From Capsicum annuum (taxonomy: Eukaryota > Streptophyta > Magnoliopsida > Solanales > Solanaceae), in NCBI RefSeq assembly GCF_002878395.1, contig NC_061115.1, forward strand, positions 54,870,461 through 54,934,460: 64,000 nucleotides of DNA. The letters run 5' to 3'. Both the position numbers and the translations under genes were made by a program. This document shows, one piece after another, positions 1 through 10,886 of the stretch. The notes beneath the pieces are model-generated. The model made no database searches. It was not told the origin of the DNA and worked only from the letters and a program-made list of their open reading frames with translations. Each line of letters begins with the position of its first letter. Positions within the stretch are counted from its first letter, which is position 1.

Positions 1-106
1 TTGCTTTAGCAATTGGAAAATCGTTAGTAGTTGATTTAGCTACTAAGAATCATACAAGACCAAGTTGTGGACATGGTAGCTAATTTACCTCAAAAAGTAA
101 AGACCA

Positions 107-700
107 ATGAGGAGGATGACATCACTGGATAGATTAAATCAAAATGGATTCATATTCAATATGATTATAAACCCAAGTATTGCAAGGAGTGTTGTCTGTA
201 AGGTCATGATGAAGGAAGCTGTTGGAATATATCCTGAACTGTTTGAACAAATTCAGAATCAAAGAGAACAGAAAGATGCAGTTAAAGACGAGGACAAAAG
301 ACAGGAGAATGGAAATAACAACATACAAGCAGATGATAACCCACACCAATGAAAGTTAAGAAAGAACAAGTACAGGAAAGACAGATATGGACACATTATG
401 GGGGAGGTGAATGACAAGGCAACATAAGTTGAAACCTCAAATGCATTTGATTTGTTGAAACAAGATGGGATAGTTCCTCAAACAAGTGATGAAGTAATAG
501 TAGATAATTTATCAACAGATACAAAGGAGAAAAAAAACACAAAAGACTGGGTTAATAAAAGTTTTGTCCAAGCAGAGTCAGTGCAAGTAGAAGGGGTGAA
601 GAGTAAGGAAGGATGTCAGGAGATGAGCCTAGAGAATAAAACAGTAAAGTCAATCACACAAATAAATGACAAGTCTCAAGTGTCTGAGCAATAACAAACA
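107..700 (+). pseudogene. LINE ORF1 C-terminal remnant
   Basis: Two charged, low-hydrophobicity open segments (107-352 and 452-694) are separated by a frame change and lie directly upstream of the endonuclease. They are rich in K, E, Q, N and D, as is usual for the tail of plant LINE ORF1 proteins, which bind RNA. The DUF4283 and zinc-knuckle parts expected further upstream are not in the window. Assignment is by position and composition only, so the call is weak. Confidence 0.45.
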
Positions 701-1023
701 AATGAGACTGACAAGCCTCCAAATGTATCAAAGAAGCTGGTTATGGTGACCGAAAAAACCCAACATCAAGTATTGAAGGGTGTGGTACCATTAGCAATAG
801 AAACAAGAAACATGCTTGATATGTCAAATAGCAAGAAGGTGGACCTGGACAATGAAAACTTGATGGATAATATTGAGGAAACAGCTGTTGGAGGAGATTT
901 ATCTCCAAAATAGGTGAAGGCATTGAAATCAAAATATGGAAAAGCAAACAAGAAGAGCAATCCTAAAGTAGTAAGTCCTAAGCATACAAGGAGTTTTACA
1001 TCCAAATCAGCATCTAAATGAAT

Positions 1024-1705
1024 GCCCTAATATGGAACATAAGGTCTAGTTAACACACAAAAGGCATTTACTAGGCTGATTACCATGAACAAAAGATATC
1101 ACCTTGGTTTCATTGGTCTCATGGAACCTTTCCAGGAAGGTCATAACATAGAGGAGTATAGGAAAAGGTTAGGGATGAAGCATGCAACGGTTAATGTAAG
1201 AGGCAAAATATGGGCTTTTATGGAAGATAATATGGATTATACAATAATCAGCAATGAGGAACAACAACTGTCTATTAGATTGGAGAATCTATTTACAGGA
1301 ATAACAGTAGTGGTTACATTAGTATATGCTAAATGTAATCAAATGGATAGGTTGCAACTATAGGAAACACTAGGAAATATTCATAATTCTTTAACTGAAG
1401 CTTGATTAGTAGGAGGAGATTTTAATGTAATAAGGCATGAGGAGGAAGAGCTTAGTGGTCTACCTATCACTTTTGAAGAGACAGAAGACTTTAATCACTG
1501 CATCAGTACTTGTAATATAGAAGAGATAGCTTTTAAAGAGAGTAAGTTTACATGGTGGAATAGCGAAATAGATAGTGAATGTATTTTTAAGAGGTTGGAT
1601 AGAATCTTCTACACTGATAAGCTGCATAAAATTTTTCCAGTGCTGGAAATTGAAAACCATATCATAAGTGGATCTGATCATGCTCCAATGCTATTATATT
1701 GTAAC
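1024..1705 (+). pseudogene. LINE endonuclease (EEP fold), broken
   Basis: This is the apurinic-like endonuclease that nicks target DNA to prime LINE reverse transcription. Signature blocks are visible across frames: WNIRS near 1036 (the Asn of motif I), GLMEP near 1117 (the metal-binding Glu), VYAKC near 1324, GGDFNVI near 1411 (Asp and Asn), RLDRIF near 1594 and SGSDHAP near 1666 (the terminal Asp-His). A frameshift lies near 1055, an in-frame TAG at 1361 and another stop near 1404. The main catalytic residues are still recognisable, but no continuous protein can be made. Confidence 0.85.
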
Positions 1706-2345
1706 ACTCAACAAGACCACCTTGTTAAGCCATTTAGATTTCTCAATTTTTGGCTTAAGGAAGAGTCCTGTATGGAAGTTATTAAACAGAATTGGAAGGT
1801 GGAGATGGAAGAAAATTCTTTCATTATCTTTCATCAGAAACTTAAAAGAATAAAAGTTGCACTCACCCAATGGAGTAAGAAAACTTTTGAAAATATTTTC
1901 CAAGAGATTTCTACTTTAGAGGAAGTGATTAAGGTTAGGGAAAGGTAATTTGATGAGGTTCCTACTGCAGCTAATAGGGCTAATTATTTGTTCAAGGCTC
2001 AAGCTGATTTAACATTGCAGTTAAGAAGAGAAGAAGAATTTTGGAAACAAAAGGAAAGTTTTGAGTGGTTCAAAGATGGGGAAAGAAACACAAGATTTTT
2101 TCATACAGTTGTAAAAGGGAGATGGAACAGGCTAAAGATTAATAGAATTTAGAATGAAGAAGGGGTTTGGGTAGAGGACAAGGAGGAAATTGTTGAAGCT
2201 GCTGTTAGATTCTACCAGAATCAGTTCTTGAAGCAACCTAATTCTGAAGATTTTTCCATGTTAGATGTACTACCACAAGTGGTAACAGAAGACTAGAAGG
2301 CAGAGTTAAAGATAAATCCCTCACTTGAAGAAGTAAAATAAGCAA
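1706..2345 (+). pseudogene. LINE linker between endonuclease and reverse transcriptase
   Basis: The frame from 1595 continues to a stop at 1946, and similar coding-like sequence resumes beyond it. It carries the features of the plant LINE spacer: a predicted helical, charged segment followed by a W-K-E-S-F-E-W-F-K-D-G type stretch near 2040-2085 and NTRFFH near 2087. This is the conserved lead-in to the reverse transcriptase palm. Several stops interrupt it. Confidence 0.7.
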
Positions 2346-3640
2346 TTATGGGTCTGAACAAAAATAGTGCAAGTGGACCAAATGGGATGACAGGTGCTTT
2401 CTATCAGGAGGATTGGGATATTATTGCACATGATCTTCATTAAATGGTAATGGCTTTCTTTTATGGTTATGACCTTTCAAGGTTTATCACTCACACTAAT
2501 TTGGTATTGCTGTCAAAAAAGGTAGTGATGAATACCTTTTCAGATCTAAGACCAATATCCCTAAGTAATTTTGTGAATAAGTTCTTTTCAAGAATTATTC
2601 ATGAGAGAATCAAGGAATTATTACCTAGCATAGTCTCAGAAGAACAGGCTGGATTTGTGCATAGAAGAAGTATTGTGGAGAATATCCTGATAGTACAAGA
2701 GATTATGTCAGAGATTAGTAAGAGAAGTAAACCACCTAATATAGTTATAAAGTTGGATATGATGAAGGCATAGATAGAGTTAAATGGATGTTCATGACTA
2801 AGGTGCTAAGAAGGATAGGTTTTTGTGAAGAGATTATAGACATGATATTTAGGTTGTTGTCTATTAACTGGTATTCTTTGTTATTAAATAGACAACCTAA
2901 AGGTTTCTTTCAATCATCAAGAGGTCTGAAGCAAGGAAATCCTTTGTCTCCTACATTGTTCATTTTGGCAGCAGAGGTATTATTAAGAGGTTTAAAAGAA
3001 TTGTTAATAAGGAAGAAATTTAAAATGTTTGGAATGCCTAGGAGAAGTCCAAAGCTAAATCATCTAGCTTTTGTAGATGATATAATCATCTTATACAAAG
3101 CTGAGCTTGGGACTTTACAGCTAGTGACAAACACTTTGACAAGATATGAACAGGTTTCTAGTCAGAAGATTAATAAAGATAAAAGTGTTTTGTATTTTCA
3201 TAAGAATGCATCCAATGGTGCAGTGGAATTAGCAGAAGTGGCTACTGGCATAATGAGGTAGGTTTTTCCTTTTAACTACCTAGGTTGCCCAATCTTTTAC
3301 AAGAGGAAAAAGAAGACTTATTATCATAAATTAATGAACAAAATAAGTAACAAGCTACAATCTTGGAAAGGTATGTTGTTGTCCTTTGGTGGAAGGGTTG
3401 TACTAATCAAGCATGTTCTTCAAAGCATCCCCATACATCGCTTATCAGTTATGAATCCTCCTAAAAATATTCTATCTACTATTCAGAAATACTTGGTTAG
3501 ATTTTTCTGGAGTAGCACTATAGGAGAGAGGGAAAGACACTGGGTATCATGGACCAACATGTGCCTACCAGAAGAAGAGGGTGGATTGGGATTTAGATTG
3601 CTACAAGATGTTTCCATAACACTCTTTTGCTAACTCTGGT
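2346..3640 (+). pseudogene. LINE reverse transcriptase, broken
   Basis: This is the RNA-dependent DNA polymerase domain of the LINE. It opens with a SASGPNG-like block near 2368, followed by LRPISLSN near 2548, EEQAGFV near 2640, KLDM near 2752, GLKQGNPLSPTLF near 2926 and the active-site box FVDD at 3070-3081. The FVDD box keeps both catalytic aspartates. Thumb-like sequence with KISNKLQSWKGMLLSFGGRV follows from about 3340. A TAG at 2771 splits the domain between the KLDM block and the rest, and another stop lies at 3259. Related plant LINEs have this domain in one frame. Confidence 0.9.
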
Positions 3641-4033
3641 GGAATTTCAGAACTAAAGTCACCATATGGACTGAGTATAAAAAGAATAAATACTGCAAAA
3701 AACTGCATCCTAAAGAGGTAATTTGGAAGGTGGGTGGAGGATCTCAGGTTTGTTAGAAGATGCTGCAAGTGAAAGATCTCACAGACCATCTCATCATGTG
3801 GAAGCTGAAAGAAGGTGATACTAATATTTAGTTTGATAATAGATAGGTGTAGGGGATATCTATTCAATTATAGAAGAAACCAGGGACTGGGAGATAAACA
3901 ACAAATTAAAGATTTACTGGAGAATGGATAATGAAAGGTGAATATGCTGAAGGATCTCTTTACTGGAGATTTAGTCAACTACATAATTTAGAAAGTAGTT
4001 CCCCATCAATTAGAAAATCAGAAGGGCATACCA

Positions 4034-4399
4034 GTGTGGTCAGTGGATGACAGAGGAAAATTCAGTGTCAGTACAGCATGGCAATATGTTAGAACTAGGG
4101 AAGTCAAGAATGATTTTTACAAGGAACTATGGATAAAAGGTCTTTCTTTTAAAATAATTTTCTTTATATGGAGAATGTGGAGAGGAAAAGTCTCAATGGA
4201 TGCTACTATCAGAAGATGGGGAGTAGAGGGACCCTCTAGGTGCTGGTGCTGCCAAAATCCAACACAAGAGACAATGTTTTATGTGTTACTGAGATCTGAT
4301 TATGCTACTAGGACATGGTCCTATTTTTCTTCTTGTGCAGGTATAAATATTCAAGGGTTGAGCTTAAGGAATATTATCTATGCCTGGTGGAATGCCTAG
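4034..4399 (+). pseudogene. LINE zf-RVT zinc-binding region
   Basis: The open segment begins WSVDDRGKFSVSTAW, which is typical of the zf-RVT domain lying between reverse transcriptase and RNase H in plant LINEs. It continues with FKIIFFIWRMWRGK and then CWCC followed by ETMFYVLLRSDYA. The Cys-x-Cys-Cys cluster is kept, while the His usually seen after the second cluster appears replaced (M-F-Y-V). The role of the domain is not settled; nucleic-acid binding is assumed. Confidence 0.8.
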
Positions 4400-4587
4400 G
4401 TCAAACCAAAGGAGAAAATATACTATAGAGCTATACCTGACATAATAATATGGGAATTATGAAGGGGGATGAATGCTATAAAACATGAAGGAAAAGAAGT
4501 ATCCATACAGAGGTTGATATTTAATATTACGAGGCAAGTAAGAATGCTATTGAAGGTGAGGAAACCAGCTCTAGATTTTCAATGTGA

Positions 4588-5088
4588 ATGGCCTCAAATC
4601 ATAAACCAGCTGAAGAATGGGTCAAGTACAACACTGATAGAGTATCAAAAGAAAATCCGAGAAGAAGCTCATGGGATTTTTGTGTTAGGGATTCACAAGG
4701 AAATCTATTACATGCAGAAGTAGCTACATTGGAGGATATCAATAGTCTGGAAGCAGAATCTATGTCAATTTTAAATGCATCAAAACATTGTAGATCAATA
4801 GAGCACAACAACATAATAATTCAGACAAACTCACTTCTCATGCAGAAAATACTAGTCAAGGAGTGGGGGATTCCATAGAGATTAGAGGATACAATCATGC
4901 AAATATCGCAGTTGTTGGCTACAAAGAAAGTGTACATAATTCATACATATAGAAAAGGTAACCAACTAGATGATTACTTGTCTAATTTAGCATTAGAGAA
5001 AGAGTCCATTATATACACAACTTTTAATCAACTACCAGGCATAGTAGGAAGCTCCTTAATAGTGACAAGTACCAATGTCCATATTTAA
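4588..5088 (+). pseudogene. LINE RNase H domain, catalytic residue changed
   Basis: This is a plant LINE RNase H (RVT_3 type) split over two segments, 4588-4878 and 4897-5088. The first acidic position is present in KYNTDR and the second in LEAES. The third catalytic block reads IQTNSLL where family members normally have D before SLL, a G-to-A type change. The terminal block RKGNQLDDYLSNLA is conserved. A TAG at 4876 separates the two segments. This domain would have degraded the RNA strand after cDNA synthesis. Confidence 0.8.
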
Positions 5089-5830
5089 GGCTAGTAGTGG
5101 TGAAGTGAACAATAAGCAGAGGAGGATAAGTCTACATGCACCATATTTACAAATCAGAGAGGTAACCAAAAAGAGGAAAACACTACTTAGCTTAACTAAT
5201 ACAACCAACAAAAATGGCATCTCAGTATATCAGGGGATCCGTAGGTCATATCTTAATGATGGGCAGCTGAGGAAATTAACATCTACAAGTTTTCAGTGGG
5301 TCCGAGCACCTTACAATCTCCCTTTCTTTGTCAACTATTCATGGAGGAACAAGTTATATGAAAGCTAAGAAGGTTGAACTGAACACATTAAGAGAGATTC
5401 TTACCAGGTGGATTTATCAATTCTCGGTGGACTGAACCCATCTTTTTAGCACCAAAAATTGTAGATTTCACCTTATTATCAGCTGAAACGTTGAGATGGT
5501 CAACAATATCTTCAAGAAACAGTAAGATAAAAGAGGAAGAAAAGCAAGGAAGCTTACTCTTGCAAGTTGGAAGACGAAGTATACCAGCAATACCAGCTCA
5601 AACTGTGCATTGCCAAAGAAAGCCATGGAACAACGGCAGAGAGTGAAGAGAATAAAAAGAGTGGTCTTAGCTCCTTTTATTTAGAAACCCTACTTGTTTC
5701 TTTTTATTTGTTACATATTGGGTCGGGTCGGTTTGACCCGACAGGATTGTATTGTTTTGTGGACTTGGGATTTTTGTTTTGATTATTAATAAAAGCTCAT
5801 ATTAAACCCACAAAAAGCATAGTGGTGGAA
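5089..5830 (+). other. Probable LINE 3' untranslated region
   Basis: No recognised domain lies here. The short open frames (5075-5368, 5567-5782) are read by chance or are eroded 3' sequence. A perfect inverted motif, GGGTCGG...TTTGACCCGAC, occurs near 5719-5741, and an AATAAA occurs at 5789-5794. Both are plausible parts of the LINE tail and polyadenylation region, but I cannot fix the element end. Confidence 0.4.
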
Positions 5831-6203
5831 ATTTTCTGTCTATACCCATTGGGTAACAACCCTCACATACAAATTGGCCATCCAACTAGCCCCAATTTAA
5901 TATACTTTCTATTCCACCGTCTATGCTGGTGATATCATTCTTATTGGAAAAAAAAAAGAGGAAGAAGAAAAAACGAGAAAAAAAAGGTACGTATATGTAT
6001 GAAATTTGATATTGCCAAGAGTTTCTATATCACACCATGTACATATGTATGAAATTTATTGTTACTTTATTTCATATATATAACATTATTATGTAATGAG
6101 CCCATATACTTTAAATTTGTTATGTATATGTGGTGAAACAAACACAGATGGGTTGTTTATTTCAGAACATATACATTAGAGTTATGTATATGTTATGCAT
6201 TGA
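5831..6203. other. AT-rich intergenic DNA, no gene seen
   Basis: Only short ORFs are present. An adenine-rich tract (5949-5985) and repeated ATGTATATG-like words occur. The latter belong to the degenerate repeat that continues on the far side of the 6204-6418 MITE. Confidence 0.6.
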
Positions 6204-6620
6204 GGGTCGTTTGGTAGAAGGGGTGGGATAAGTAAGGATATCGCATAGGATTATTTTATCGCTCCCTCCTTATGGGATAGTAATTCCACTATTTTAGTAT
6301 CAATGGTGGAATAAAATAATTTCGAGATTAAGTAATTCCTTCTACCAAACTTAGGATAAAGTTAATCCTAAATTTTATTCTTAGATTATTTTTCTTATCC
6401 CTTCTACCAAATGACCCCTAGAAGTGTTATACATAGCAAAATTAGGTATATCAACCTATATACATAAATTCTGTTATGTATATGTGTTGAAGCAGACACT
6501 GTTGGACTGTTTACCGTGTTATACGTAACACAGTTATGTATATGGCTCTGTTAGACAAGCTGAGCTGTGTTTATTTCAGCCTATATACATAGCATTGTTT
6601 ATGTATATTAAAGAATATTA
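6100..6620 (+). repeat. Degenerate TATGTATATG-centred repeat, interrupted by a MITE
   Basis: Related blocks start near 6118, 6473 and 6532. Each begins GTTATGTATATG, and the first two continue into a GTTGAAnCAnACAC-like stretch. The repeats are imperfect, roughly 60-90 bp long and AT-rich. The MITE at 6204-6418 sits inside this run. Confidence 0.55.
6204..6418. mobile_element. PIF/Harbinger-like MITE
   Basis: The left end GGGTCGTTTGGTAGAAGGG is the near-exact inverted complement of the right end CCCTTCTACCAAATGACCCC. The 215-bp body has no coding capacity. The ends fit the Tourist/PIF-Harbinger type common in Solanaceae. The expected 3-bp TTA/TAA target duplication is not clean (TGA on the left, TAG on the right), so the superfamily call rests on the termini. 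Confidence 0.8.
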
Positions 6621-7761
6621 GGCATGGATATTAAGTATTGTTTTATGTTTTCAAGTTTTGAAAATTTTTGTTTAATGTGGTTGCATATTAAATTAATATT
6701 GGTTTGAAATGTATATCATTCCAGGGGATGCAATTCAGATGTAATTGCGGAAGTCAACCCGAAATTCCTCACTCTCTAATTCTAATCGTTGAAATTAATT
6801 TGGTGTTTCAAAATTTTAAAATTAAAAAACGGTTACTGAACTTAAGGGATCCATTAATTACAATTTCATAAATATAAAATTAATTGCGTTATGTATTTAA
6901 TGTAGATATTTTATTTTTTTAATTGTAGTTAAATTAGTTAGTTCAAATACATAACTAGTAATGTATATGAAAGACAATTTATATATAAGAATAGGGAGAG
7001 AGAAATTTTAATTTAAAAAAAAAAAGAAGGAAAAGGTAATTATATTTTAAAATGATAAAATTTATGTTATTTTTGCATAAAAGAAAAAGCTCTTGTTAAT
7101 GTTCTTGATTATACAAAGTGGGCCATTTGAATAAGATGTAGTAGTACAAAGAGTTCAAGGGCATTTGGGGAACTAGCCCATCCCACATAAATTTGTGAGA
7201 CAAGTGCACTCACTACTATTTTTCTTGTTGACTGGAAAAAACAATGCTTATAGTCTATGACATTTAGTTGCATTGTTTAAGGCCTCTTTTAAGTTTTATA
7301 AGATTCTGTTAATTACTTTTCACCATTGACAGCAACATTTTCTTGTACTCTTGAATAGACTTTTTTCTTCTGATTTGATGTTAAGCTCTGTGTATTGTGA
7401 GGAAGCCAAGTTTAACCCCCTTTTCATACTGAGGACCAAGAACTCCTCTCTTTGGGTTCACAGAGGGATAGAAAGAATAACATGAGCAACAATCTAGTAT
7501 TGATATCGTGTTATAAAATAACAAAACAAAAATAAGAATATCACAGCAAGAAACTTTTTATTTCTCTTGATGGATAAATTATAATGAAGGATAATCTCTT
7601 TATTTATAGAAAAAATTAAGTTGATTCTAGTTCCACAATTGGTAATCCCAAGTGAAAAAGATTGCTATTCACTATCACGAAATATATTTATAACAGTACC
7701 ATTTTATCTATATCTATCTATAATCTATAATCTATATATATAATCTATATCTATATCTATA
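6621..7761. other. Gene-less AT-rich stretch
   Basis: No open frame with recognisable protein similarity is present. Long A runs occur at about 7014-7024. The segment 7380-7480 is less AT-rich than its surroundings but shows no splice-bounded coding signal I can defend. A tetra/hexanucleotide ATCTAT-type microsatellite begins at about 7706 and runs into the Helitron-like element. Confidence 0.6.
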
Positions 7762-7771
7762 TCTATAATCT
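7706..7771 (+). repeat. ATCTAT/ATATCT microsatellite
   Basis: This is an imperfect array of ATCTAT, ATCTATA and ATAATCTAT words. It directly abuts and partly forms the 5' terminus of the Helitron-like element, which makes that terminus ambiguous by tens of bases. Confidence 0.8.
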
Positions 7772-7860
7772 ATTAAAAGTGAATGACCTTAGAAATGTTG
7801 ATTGAATTTTTTGCCCTTCATTAAAAGTCTTTGCTTTAGATAAAATTGTCTTTTCACTAT

Positions 7861-8030
7861 TTTTTCTAATATTTAAGCGTTGAAAATAAATTAAATATAT
7901 TTATGGTAAAGTGTTTCCTTATTAGAAGTCATCAGAATTAATAACTTTTTCTAATATTTAAGTATTGAAAATTAATTAAATATATTTATGATAAAACCTT
8001 TCCTTATTAGAAGTTATCACAATTAACGAC
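7861..8030 (+). repeat. Two-copy tandem duplication, 85-bp unit
   Basis: Copy 1 (7861-7945) and copy 2 (7946-8030) both begin TTTTTCTAATATTTAAG and both end with a TTAGAAGT-ATCA-AATTA stretch. They differ at several bases. The duplication lies inside the Helitron-like element. Confidence 0.8.
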
Positions 8031-8128
8031 AACTAATATTTTTTTCATTAGTTTAAGAATTCTAAATCAACTAAATTTGATTTTAATAAGATTTGAAAAA
8101 TCTAGAAATAAATATAAAAGCGTTAGAA

Positions 8129-8403
8129 GCGGACCCAAGATTTAAGTATAGTGGGTGCTTAAAAAATTTAAAAACTGAAAAAATGTGAAAATCACCTCAA
8201 TGAGGTTCGAACCTAGGGCCTCCTTCCGATGAATGACCTTGAGATCAACCTAAATGTCAATGCACCCAACTAATTTTTGGTTATAGTGGGTGCTTTTATA
8301 TGTTTCATACCTATTTTCATAGATTTTCTATGTAATTATACTTATTCACCGTCGAGTTTAGTGGGTGCTGGAGCACCTCAAATTCCAACGTAGGTCCACC
8401 CCT
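8129..8403. mobile_element. Mutator-like MITE with 9-bp target duplication
   Basis: The ends GCGGACCCAAG (left) and TAGGTCCACCCCT (right) are imperfect inverted complements. The flanks are GCGTTAGAA (8120-8128) and GCATTAGAA (8404-8412), a 9-bp duplication with one mismatch, as expected for Mutator-like elements. The body has a GGTTCGAACC word and GTGGGTGCT repeats but no ORF. It is nested in the Helitron-like element. The left TIR is a few bases shorter than the right, so the boundary may be off by 3-5 bp. Confidence 0.6.
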
Positions 8404-8724
8404 GCATTAGAATAAGAAAAAATTAAGAAGTATCAAATTTTAAAAGTTTTAAGTATGTAATAAAAATAATAAGAATGTAATCAATAATTTTGTAAAATAT
8501 ATATGGGCTAAAATATATGTTTATGTTTACATTATTATACTAAAATATGAAGGATCTTTGAAAATTGAGTTGAAATTTTTACACTTCACTAAAAATCTCC
8601 GTAATAGACAAAGTCATTTAATTTTAGATAATTAAACATTACACGTATAAGACACGTAAGGTTAAACTAGTTTATAAAAAAAAGCCATTTTTCTTACATT
8701 TATATCTAGTGACCCTTAAACAAA

Positions 8725-9031
8725 TGCTTTGAATGTGCTTCCCCTTTATTATTAGACCTTTTACCTTACATCAAAGGTGCCTAATAGTCGAGTCACATTC
8801 ATATTCAACCCCCACAAAAGTTTGGAGGAACATGCTACTTACATATTAGTTTTTTTTTTTTTTTGGTTTGTAAAAATGACCTATGGATAAGGGTTCTCAT
8901 GATTTGGTTAAAAAACAAATCAAATCGATTAATAAGTCGATATTTAATTTGGTTTGGTTTGAATGATATAATTAGCACAAGAAAAACATGTTTCCTTTTT
9001 GCTTGTTCATTCGACGATCCTGTCCATAGGT
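8725..9031 (+). repeat. Dispersed direct repeat, copy A
   Basis: This block contains ACCTTACATCAAAGG, TTTGGAGGAACA, TATGACCTATGG-like and TCGACGATCCTGTCCATAGG stretches in the same order and orientation as 9385-9590. The two copies are diverged by many substitutions and indels. No coding is evident. Confidence 0.65.
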
Positions 9032-9058
9032 AGGAACACACCTTCAAGCATGATTATT

Positions 9059-9242
9059 CAAGTGTAGGAATTCTCTTCTTTGATCTAGCAATGTCTTGTA
9101 GCCATAATAGAGAGAAGAATATTAGAGTTTTCTAACATACGCATATCAAACAAGTGTAGGAATTCTCTTCTTTGATCTAGCAATGTCTTGTAGCCATAAT
9201 AGAGAGAAGAATATTAGAGTTTTCTAACATACGCATATCAAA
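9059..9242 (+). repeat. Perfect two-copy tandem duplication, 92-bp unit
   Basis: Positions 9059-9150 and 9151-9242 appear identical base for base. Each starts CAAGTGTAGGAATTCTC and ends ACGCATATCAAA. Identity over 92 bp implies a very recent event or a sequence-assembly duplication. Confidence 0.95.
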
Positions 9243-9384
9243 GTATATGTCAGATTGATGAAGTCACATGCATATTTATAGGTAAATAAGAGACTCTTAG
9301 CAAATAACTTTAACCATAGGAACATATGTTCTAGTAAAAGAGACTTAAAATTCTTAGACCTTAAACTAAAGTTTCGATCCATGT

Positions 9385-9590
9385 GCTTACCTTTATTATT
9401 GTCCTCTTACCTTACATCAAAGGGGCCTAATAGTCTACGAGCATTCATATTCGACCCCCATAGAAGTTTGGAGGAACAAGCTATAGCCTATATGTTAGTC
9501 TAGTTTTTTTCTTTTTATATGACCTATGGAGAATTGGAGTATCATTTTGTTTCCTTTTTGCTTATTAATTCGACAATCTTGTCCATAGCT
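9385..9590 (+). repeat. Dispersed direct repeat, copy B
   Basis: This is the partner of 8725-9031 and shares the same ordered landmarks (TTACATCAAAGG, TTTGGAGGAACAAGC, ATGACCTATGGA, TTCGACAATCTTGTCCATAG). It lies downstream of the 92-bp tandem pair. It points to an old local segmental duplication rather than a gene. Confidence 0.6.
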
Positions 9591-10886
9591 AGTTCGAATT
9601 TGACTTAGAAGGTCTAACTGAGGACCAGTCAAGACCGAAACTTTGGTGTAGGCTAGGGTGTTTTAAAAGAGACATTGCATTCATTGAAACATTATATATG
9701 CTGTTATGAGTTATGATACAAGACATGACAGTGAAGATTAACAAACATGATTGATTGAACACTCACGAGAATTCTACATATTTGCTTACATTTGTAGCTC
9801 TAGATCAGTACAAATTTTATCTCTAAAAATCCACTAAAACCATCATATCCATATCATAACCATGGACTGTGGAGCTAGGGTACTGAAAGGGGCTTTGCGT
9901 TAAAATTATATGAATAAGTTCTTTTTTTTGGGGGTATATATAGTAGATGTTGAATCTTTTTAATTTTTTTTTGTATGTCTTCTTATGTATATTTTGAATC
10001 CCTTTAGTGAAAAACTTGGCTCGGCTACTAACCCCACGATTAGAAATTTGATTTTTGGCTATTTGTATCTAATGAATAATTTACATATATTTAACTATTT
10101 TAATGTGACAGAATAATTTTGTAACTTTACTGTTGTATTGACCAAAGTTTAGCAATCATGCGTGGTATCAACCTCATATATATAGCCAATTTGTATCATC
10201 CAACTAATCTCCAACCATGAGAAATCTCAAAATATAGTTAGCCCATCCTTTTAGAATTTTATATTTATGAATTTATGAATTCTCAATTGTTTTAAATAAC
10301 TAACTTATTGAGTTTAAATCAACTATTTGTATGTTAAGTGATGTCTTAATATAAATATAATATTTTGATTCAAAGTCATTAAATTTTACTGAATTTATGT
10401 AATGAAAAAAAAACTTTTTCCATCAACAAGTCATGGTCATGCACCTAAAAAAGTACAATATGGTACATTAAACTTTTGGGCTGCTTGGAATTTAAAGAAA
10501 GGCGGACCACAAGCCATGCACCTAATCAAATTTAGTACTTCAACCAAACATGAGCTTGACATTGAACATCGATCACCTAATTAAAGGTAGATGGATTTCT
10601 TTCTTGCCTATCAATAATTGCTATGGTGTTTTATCCCATGTAGGTTCATGATGAATTTAAGAGGAAAAGCTCAAACTCTCAACCAATTCACTTAAAGAGC
10701 TTCTGCTTCACCATTTACTCCTAGTCATGTGAACAAGTCTGTCGGTCTCATATCATTGCAACAGGTTCTTTACATTAATTGTAAGTGATGATGTACCTAG
10801 AAGTCGAATATTATCAAAAATAATTTCTTTATTTCACAGAATTGAATAGAGATAATGTATGTGTACCATCTCATCCTCGTGTATCA
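9591..10886. other. Gene-less stretch
   Basis: Nothing beyond short chance ORFs is seen (the longest is 10402-10584, 60 codons, without recognisable domains). AT content is high, and no TIR or LTR boundary is evident. Confidence 0.6.

Larger units (their letters stand above)
1..5830 (+). mobile_element. Decayed plant LINE (non-LTR retrotransposon)
   Basis: Read in order on the plus strand there is an ORF1-like tail, an endonuclease, a reverse transcriptase, a zf-RVT zinc-binding region and an RNase H domain. This is the usual order of RNase H-bearing plant L1-type LINEs. The reading frame is broken many times by stops and frameshifts, so the copy is dead. The left end is outside the window or already lost. 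The right end is uncertain: I place it near the AATAAA at about 5789 followed by degenerate sequence, and no clean target-site duplication could be recognised. No LTRs flank it. Confidence 0.85.
7762..8670 (+). mobile_element. Non-autonomous Helitron-like element
   Basis: The 5' end TCTATAATCTATTAAAAG matches the TC-starting, AT-rich 5' termini of plant Helitrons. The 3' end reads ACACGTATAAGACACGT followed about 10 bp later by CTAG at 8667-8670. This resembles the short 3' hairpin plus CTRR end, here eroded. The host bases A before and T after agree with insertion between A and T. No target duplication or TIR is expected. It contains an 85-bp tandem duplication and a nested MITE. No RepHel coding is present. 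A second Helitron-5'-like stretch near 8525-8600 suggests internal rearrangement. Confidence 0.6.

Noticed and set aside
7380..7480. Possible exon of a cellular gene
   Set aside because: Only a short stretch of more balanced composition, with no ORF or splice pattern that could be defended.
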